DNA of 64,000 nt from Harmonia axyridis. Taxonomy: Eukaryota; Arthropoda; Insecta; Coleoptera; Coccinellidae. The notes below the pieces were generated by a model. It was not told where the DNA came from. It saw only the letters and a program-made list of their open reading frames with translations, and ran no database searches. This document shows positions 58,347 through 64,000 of this stretch, one piece after another. Numbering within the stretch: position 1 is the first letter of the stretch; each line of letters opens with the position of its first letter. Both the position numbers and the translations under genes were made by a program. The DNA lies in assembly GCF_914767665.1 (NCBI RefSeq), contig NC_059501.1:28434501-28498500 (forward strand), given 5' to 3'.

Positions 58347-60439
58347 GTTTTTTGTATTGAAATGATCCGAGGATCTATCGTTTTTTTTTGTACCTCAAAT
58401 GTAGGAACAACTTGTATGATTGTACGATTTTTTTTATTGAATTGCCAAAAAGTTTTCAAGTTTTCTGCATATTTACGGATCACTCTACAGCTGAAATTTT
58501 TTGAAAATATTTTTTGCCTGTCGGAAAACCTAGTAAGTAGTGTTTATTTTTAATGAGACATGTTGCGACTATTATTAATATATTAATAATATATTTCAAA
58601 ATGCGAAGCATTTTGAAAAATGTTAATAATAGTACGAGAACTGGTAGTAGGTATAAATACTTTCCACGCATACTGTTTCAAAGGGATAAGATTACTCAAC
58701 CCTACTTAATAACAATATCAATTAAGGATAAGCCAAATCCAAAAAATCTCTGAAATATTTGGAAGTATAAATTTTGACAAAGGAGGAAATGTAGACCACA
58801 TAGGTATGAAAACAGAAACATAGTCTGAATTATCCTCGGAATTATCTTAAGCTTAAAATTGTTATTTCATATGCAAAATCTCAACTAAGTGGGATCTATT
58901 ATTACTGAAATATTAGGTTTTTTCAATATTATGCTAGTTTTTTTATGGTTCTGTGGACGCTATGAAAATGAAATTTCGCACGAAGCTTGAAATTGAAATA
59001 TTAACTATTGGGAATTTCTTTCTAATATTCTTCTTGAATTTTCTATCGATCTGATAATGTGATGAGGTTCATGTTTTGTATGAGGCTAGTAATTGTTATT
59101 TCTTATCAAAACTCAAAATCATAACTTCGTCTGTTTTGGGGCCACGGTGATATAAAGTAAATTTTATTTTTAAATAAGGTTCTGTTTATGCGATCAAAGA
59201 TTAAAATTACAAATTCCCAGCACGATTGAATCTACTATTATAAAATCAGAAAAACCCCAAATTGGAATTTGCCTATTAACAAACTCAACTGTAGATATCC
59301 GAATCTATTCTGGAAATTTCATGTTTCCAGGGCTTTGAGCTCGGGAGTTTTTGTAATTTTATCATAAATTCGAATAAATGAATCAAAGTTTTACTTTCAA
59401 AAATTCAAGTTTCGGGAAACAATTCGAAAATAACAGACAATGTGGTAAACTGAAAGAACGATCTGTTCAGTAAACGAGCGTTCATTTCAACTTTATCTAT
59501 AACATTTCCCACACTAAGCAACTTTCCACTTTTTTTCACTGGATATTCGTATTCTTCACTTAGCGAAACTGCAAAAATTTCAGAAACATTACAATCAAAA
59601 CCAAGATTCATATAACACTACTGATATAACGTAACTCCACATCGGATTTAGGTAACGGTAGGCATAAGCCCTTACCCGACAAGAAGAAGACAAACACCGT
59701 AACTTGTGTAACCGAGATACGAAGCCAATTTTCGATGTTGATGACTATTATGTAACAATTTATGAATGAAGTTGACAAATTCGAACAAGTGAATCACATA
59801 ACGTAATCAAGTTTCAAATCGCAAGTTATGAATGGAAGAGAGGGACATGCGATACCTTGGTGTATGTGATATTTTGGTTGTAAGATGAGAAGTTCTATTT
59901 ACAAGAACCTCGGTATCAACAGAGTGTCACATGCTCACTGTTTGAGTTATTCTTTGTGGTTGACTGAAAAAACGATTCAAGAAGGGCACAACTCTTTTTT
60001 TCTAACTGTGCATAAATATAACCTCTGAATCGTTTAATTTTGTGAGATCGGATACTTAAATGAAAAACTCGTATTCAGAAATGAAAATGAGGAAAATACT
60101 GAAGTGAAGTCAGAAGTTTTTGTGTGCTTGCTCATGCATGCGTCAATTTGTACACTTGGATTTGCTTTTATGAAGTTCTGTGGCCTCCAAGGATCCAATT
60201 GGCCCATAAATGACGAGCGCTCAAAAGCATCCTGACTTCACGTCAGTGGTTTCCTTTTTTTTTCGATATTCTGCTTGAATTTTCTAGGATTCTTTCAACA
60301 GGAAATTTTGCGTGATGTCTGGAATCTTTATTCTATATAATATACAGGTAAGCGGTAAAAAAAAGGGGTTATTCCTTGGATTATGTTGAGGGTATTTTAT
60401 TCCTCGATTATTTTTGAAAAAGCGCTTTGTTGCGAAGTA
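58347..60439. other. No recognised gene
   Basis: Short frames only. A TTCGATATTCTGCTTGAATT string at 60264 is the inverse of the motif found at 48150 and 51500. Confidence 0.3.
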
Positions 60440-60675
60440 GGGGGATTCACGGCTTGGCTTGATTTTCAAGCTACTTGGCTTGAGCTTAGGGATTCACAGC
60501 TTGGTTTGATATTCAAGCTACTTGACTCAAGCTTGACTTGAAATCGACTCAAGTTCAAGTCAATTAGTAGTTTTTCAATGTTAAGACAAGTGCTTAATGA
60601 ATAAATACTTAACTTGACATTGGAAAACTACTACTTGACTTGAACTTGAGTTAATTTCAAGTCGTGAATCCCTAC
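60440..60675. mobile_element. Palindromic miniature element, CTTGACTTGA family, end duplicated
   Basis: The left terminus GGATTCACGGCTTGGCTTGA is followed 48 bp later by a second family terminus, TAGGGATTCACAGCTTGGTT. The right end is TTCAAGTCGTGAATCCCTAC. The arrangement suggests insertion of one copy into the end of another. Confidence 0.6.
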
Positions 60676-61364
60676 TACGACAAGTATTAGTTTTTCAATA
60701 TAATGTCAAGTCGAGTATTCATTGATCAAGTACTTGAATTATATCAACCTCCTTGATTTTTAGAAGTTTAATTGTGAAGTGTCACATCAATGAAAAAATG
60801 AGAAGGAACCTTGAAAAAATACATTTATTAGTTCAACTTATAGTATAAAAAAACCGAAAATATCATTTTTTTGAAATAGAAACATAAATTAAATCACTAT
60901 AAATCATAACAAAATAAAAAAATAATGAGAAAATAAAGTTTCTTAATATTGAGAAACCTCCAGGCTTTGTTTGATTTCATAATTTTCCATCCAGGATCTA
61001 AGGCACATGAGGCATCTTATAACTTTGTCGCCTAACCTATTGCGGGTTTTATAATTGTAAGAGCAGCTCTGGAAAATTGTCTTTCAACAGGAGTACAGGA
61101 GCTGAAGATACTGGCGTTGATGAAAAATCACTGACGAATGCTTCAGTCTCTCGGCGCTCGAGGAATCCCCTTATTTAGTCTAAGCGAAAAATATGATACT
61201 TGATATCAAGTAGCTTGATATTGATATCAAGCTACTACTCAAGCAATAAATATCAAACATCGAGTCAAGTCAAACTCAATTATGTAATTTTTCATGAGCT
61301 TGATTTTCAAGTCAAGTAGGTTAAAATGTTAAAATGTCAAGCTACTTGGCTCGATGAATCCCTA
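60671..61364 (-). mobile_element. hAT element remnant, CTTGACTTGA family (minus orientation)
   Basis: It runs from TACTACGACAAGTATTAGTT to CTCGATGAATCCCTA. The inner sequence is the inverse of 35171-35969, including the 3' untranslated-like part and dimerisation fragment. It overlaps the miniature copy on its left by a few bases at a shared terminus. Confidence 0.6.
60950..61140 (-). pseudogene. hAT dimerisation-domain relic
   Basis: The minus strand reads TPVERQFSRAALTI followed by a damaged KTRNRL region and LDPGWKIMKSNKAW, matching the 35445 copy. A stop and small indels break it. Confidence 0.55.
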
Positions 61365-61479
61365 TTGAGAAGAGTTAGGACGAAACAAATTTTCAACGAA
61401 TAACAATTTATTACTGAAAATAACATGGAACATTCCTCAACCTACAACACTTGTTGAAAATGGCTAACTCCAGCTGGGA

Positions 61480-62330
61480 TGTAATCATCTCCTCATAGAC
61501 TGCCGAACTCTTTCAAATACACCAGGGTCGTTACTTATTTGAGTTACACCCAGCAATTATCCGATCTCTCAAATCGTCAACATCATCCATGAGCCTAGTA
61601 TAAGCTAATGATTTTAGATGGCACCACAGGAAATAATCCAGGGGATTAAAGTCCGGGGATCGAGAAGGCATACGTGAGGTCCACCTCGACCAATTCAGCG
61701 ATCTCTGTATTTTGCTGTTAAAAACTCTCAAGCAACTACACTAAAAGGAGCTGGTGCACCATCATGCTTAAACCACATGCCTGTCCTGTAGCCAATGGTA
61801 CACTCTCCAGAAGCTGGGGTAGATCTGTTCCAAAAAATTACGTCATAGATCGCCGGTATGTCTTCCTGGTAGAAATACCGGTTACCCACAATTCCAACCT
61901 AAACGTTCAACGAGAACTGACAATCTTCACAAATCTGATGTGTATTTTCGTCAGTCCAGCCATTGTAATTGTGGAAATGTTTTATTGCATTTCGCGAGAA
62001 ACTGGCTTCATCGGTAAAAAGAATCAGCGTAAGTAGTTTCAAGGAATTTCAACCATTCTGTGCAGAAGATTTTGACAAAATGCAATACATGGAGCAAAAT
62101 CCCCAGGAAGAAGTGCCTGATCTGGTATGGGTACAACAAATTGTCTCTCAGAATTTTCCAAACAGTCCAATAACATTCGAAGTATTTGCAAGTTTTCGCG
62201 TAGAAGTACCTGGATCTTCTTTTATCATGTCTTCCATGCCAAAAGATGCACTTCTTGAAATAAAAGTTGATGTGATCGAGTATTTTTTCGAAAAGCTTTA
62301 CTTTTCAAGGTAATTAATTTATTCATTACT
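61480..62330 (-). pseudogene. Tc1/mariner-superfamily transposase with wide D-D spacing (lineage H)
   Basis: On the minus strand the translation shows an EASFSRNAIKHFHNY-type block (FTDEASF region), VGIVGNRYFYQEDIPAIYDV, MWFKHDGAPAP (second catalytic aspartate), then, after a frame change, SRSPDFNPLDYFLWCHLKSL (third aspartate) and a C-terminal helix. The distance from the second to the third aspartate is about 41 residues, longer than the 34 of mariner. This points to the DD41D-type insect group. The upstream part is compressed by deletions and stops are present. Confidence 0.65.
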
Positions 62331-62779
62331 TCATGTACACGCTGTAGGTCTCTACGTATAAAGATATTCATAATCGACAATAACAAATCAAAATAGCATC
62401 ACGCCCAACTTATTATAATGGTAATCAATTCGTTCCAGTGCAGAATCGGAGTTCATTATTCCACTCATTGATTTCCGAGGGGAGCATAGTGGCTAATAGA
62501 ATCGCCGCATGAGCCATTCATTCCCTTGGGGATGACCCCCAAACAACTGTTAACTTCGGCATCACTAATGAAGTAGGCCATCTAGCTTGCAGTGCTTTAT
62601 AAACATATGTTTAACTGCTCTTTTTAGGCGCGATTGGCACTCAGCAAGGATCCCGGGGGACATTTAAATAAATGTAATTTGGGTTTGGGACGATATCGAC
62701 GCCCTGAGACCTGGTGGAATGGGGATCTGGAGATGCGAGGAGTGAAATGCTATTGTTGAATTAAGTGAATTTTATGCTC
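62331..62779. other. Moderately GC-rich stretch, unassigned
   Basis: It includes ACTGTTAACTTCGGCATCAC and GGATCCCGGGGGACATTT. No open frame or repeat partner is found in the window. Confidence 0.25.
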
Positions 62780-62783
62780 TTAA

Positions 62784-63050
62784 GAGGGATTGCCACCACG
62801 TGGCTTTCCGCGTATCGGTCAAACATTAGTTTTCATTCTTTTCCCCTCTGGCGCTCCTGCTATGATCAAACTTTGTGCGGCGGACGAAGTTGTACATTCA
62901 CTTTATCTTCTTTGTCTTTACGCAGCATATAAGTAGAGGGCAGCACTGTTCGACGGTCGAATATTTTTTGCACCAAATTATAGTTTTACCTCTTTTGTAA
63001 TGATACTTTATAGGATTTTCCGAATATTAAAAAAATATATCAGTGATATG
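62784..63050. mobile_element. piggyBac-like miniature element, truncated copy
   Basis: TTAA (62780-62783) precedes GAGGGATTGCC, then CCACGTGGCTTTCCGCG as in the copy at 47416. Similarity continues to AAAAAATATATCAGT and stops where a CAGGGTGGGCAAAT terminus begins at 63053. The right end is missing. Confidence 0.6.
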
Positions 63051-63052
63051 TA

Positions 63053-64000
63053 CAGGGTGGGCAAATTTCAATGTTTTAGCACTACAACTTTTAAACCAGG
63101 GGGGATAGACAAAATCTGATACCCCATTCTCGGTCTCTTTTTCTGAGAAACTAACAAGGGTAGTATTCATTTCTGGCCACCTTCTTTTGTTTTCGAGTTA
63201 TAAGCGAAAATTGGAAAAATGGCGATATCGAAAAACATTTATATCTCCGCTAATACTGATGATAGAGCTCTGAAATTAAAACATTATGCAGGCACTTTTT
63301 TACGTAGAACCCTGTGGCGTGGTCGTATTTTCAAAAGAGTTTTCAATTACGAAGCTATGACCCAAAGTTATGTTTTTTCAAATAGGAACACTAGATTTTT
63401 ATGCCATTTTCAGAAAGCTTAATTTTTCCTAATTTCAAAAATATATAACATCGTATGATTCGTATTAAAAAAAATAACAGAAAATGGTCAAAAACCTTTT
63501 TTTACTTAAGAGTCTCAATATTTCTATGGTTTCAACTATTGATGAGCACAGAAAAATTGAGCTTTCTATAACAAGAGCAGTGTCCTTCCGTCAATCTGAT
63601 TATTTCTATGCTTTTCACTTATTTCTACAAAATTCGAATCATATTTATTTTATACAAATTGTTTTGAAAAGACAAACGAACTTGGAAAAAGTTTCCTAGG
63701 TAGCTTGAACACAATTTCAATTATTCATCTATTGAAATATCGAGAAGAGGTGTCGAAAATTGTTGTCATTATTTGGTAAAATATTATTTCTTGTTTGTCC
63801 CTTCGTAAATTGTTGAGTTCAATCATATATACATTGTTTCATATGTTGTTTAAAATGGATTGGTACTTGTACGTATTGATTCTGTAGACCTATGTAGATA
63901 ATCTTCTGATACATGCATCTCAATACAACTCTTTCGATTGAAAAATTCGATCTTGTGGTTTCTCCGTTATTTACAAATCAATTTTTAGATAAAAAATTCA
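63053..64000. other. CAGGGTGGGCAAAT terminus, then unassigned sequence
   Basis: TA followed by CAGGGTGGGCAAATTTC is the same terminus as at 46524, but no inverse partner is found before the window ends. The element may continue beyond the window or be truncated. Short frames at 63219-63422 and 63484-63699 carry no known motif. Confidence 0.4.

Noticed and set aside
61969..62313. 114-codon plus-strand frame
   Set aside because: It is antisense to the transposase relic at 61480-62330, where the minus strand shows family motifs.

Overview
This 64 kb window looks like AT-rich intergenic or intronic DNA from an insect, probably a beetle or another transposon-rich lineage; the species cannot be fixed from sequence alone. 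The evidence is a wide set of mariner relatives typical of insects, Tc1, piggyBac and hAT elements, retroposon 3' tails with AATAAA plus TTA repeats, GT-AG splice-like signals and small CpG-rich islands. There are no bacterial operons, no rRNA or tRNA genes that I can recognise, and no complete host protein-coding gene.

Almost everything recognisable is mobile-element DNA, often nested. From 1 to 13 kb there is an hAT remnant, palindromic miniature elements built from a CAAGTCAAGTAGCTTGA-like motif, two copies of a 0.55-0.6 kb element in opposite orientations, two mariner pseudogenes (one split by that element), a LINE tail, and a second hAT copy split by a miniature element with a perfect 8-bp target duplication. 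From 14 to 23 kb there are a 1.1 kb foldback element, three mariner-type pseudogenes and the first copies of a dispersed ~408-bp repeat. From 23 to 38 kb there are more hAT copies, a palindromic array rich in TAATTA, a CpG-rich patch and a head-to-tail pair of the 408-bp repeat. From 38 to 50 kb there are a truncated mariner, several foldback elements bounded by TA, a piggyBac-like miniature element bounded by TTAA, two possible exons of a minus-strand host gene with a CpG-rich 5' flank, and a minimal LTR element in which the two LTRs are separated by little more than a primer binding site. From 51 to 64 kb there are a 623-bp tandem duplication with no differences seen, a rearranged mariner, a piggyBac remnant carrying a nearly intact Tc1 element, two more hAT-derived elements, a mariner-like pseudogene with an unusually long spacing between catalytic aspartates, and a second TTAA element.

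The transposase genes are broken by stops, frameshifts or deletions. The one close to intact is the Tc1 transposase at 55.6-56.6 kb, which needs one base in a G run. Several families share the terminal string TACAGGGTG although their interiors differ, which suggests many non-autonomous elements mobilised by a small set of Tc1/mariner enzymes. Possible host-gene content is limited to the exon candidates at 40.46 and 43.41-43.52 kb, CpG-rich patches at 6.0-6.5, 36.2-36.8 and 43.6-43.9 kb, and one unrecognised membrane-type reading frame at 26.5-26.85 kb.
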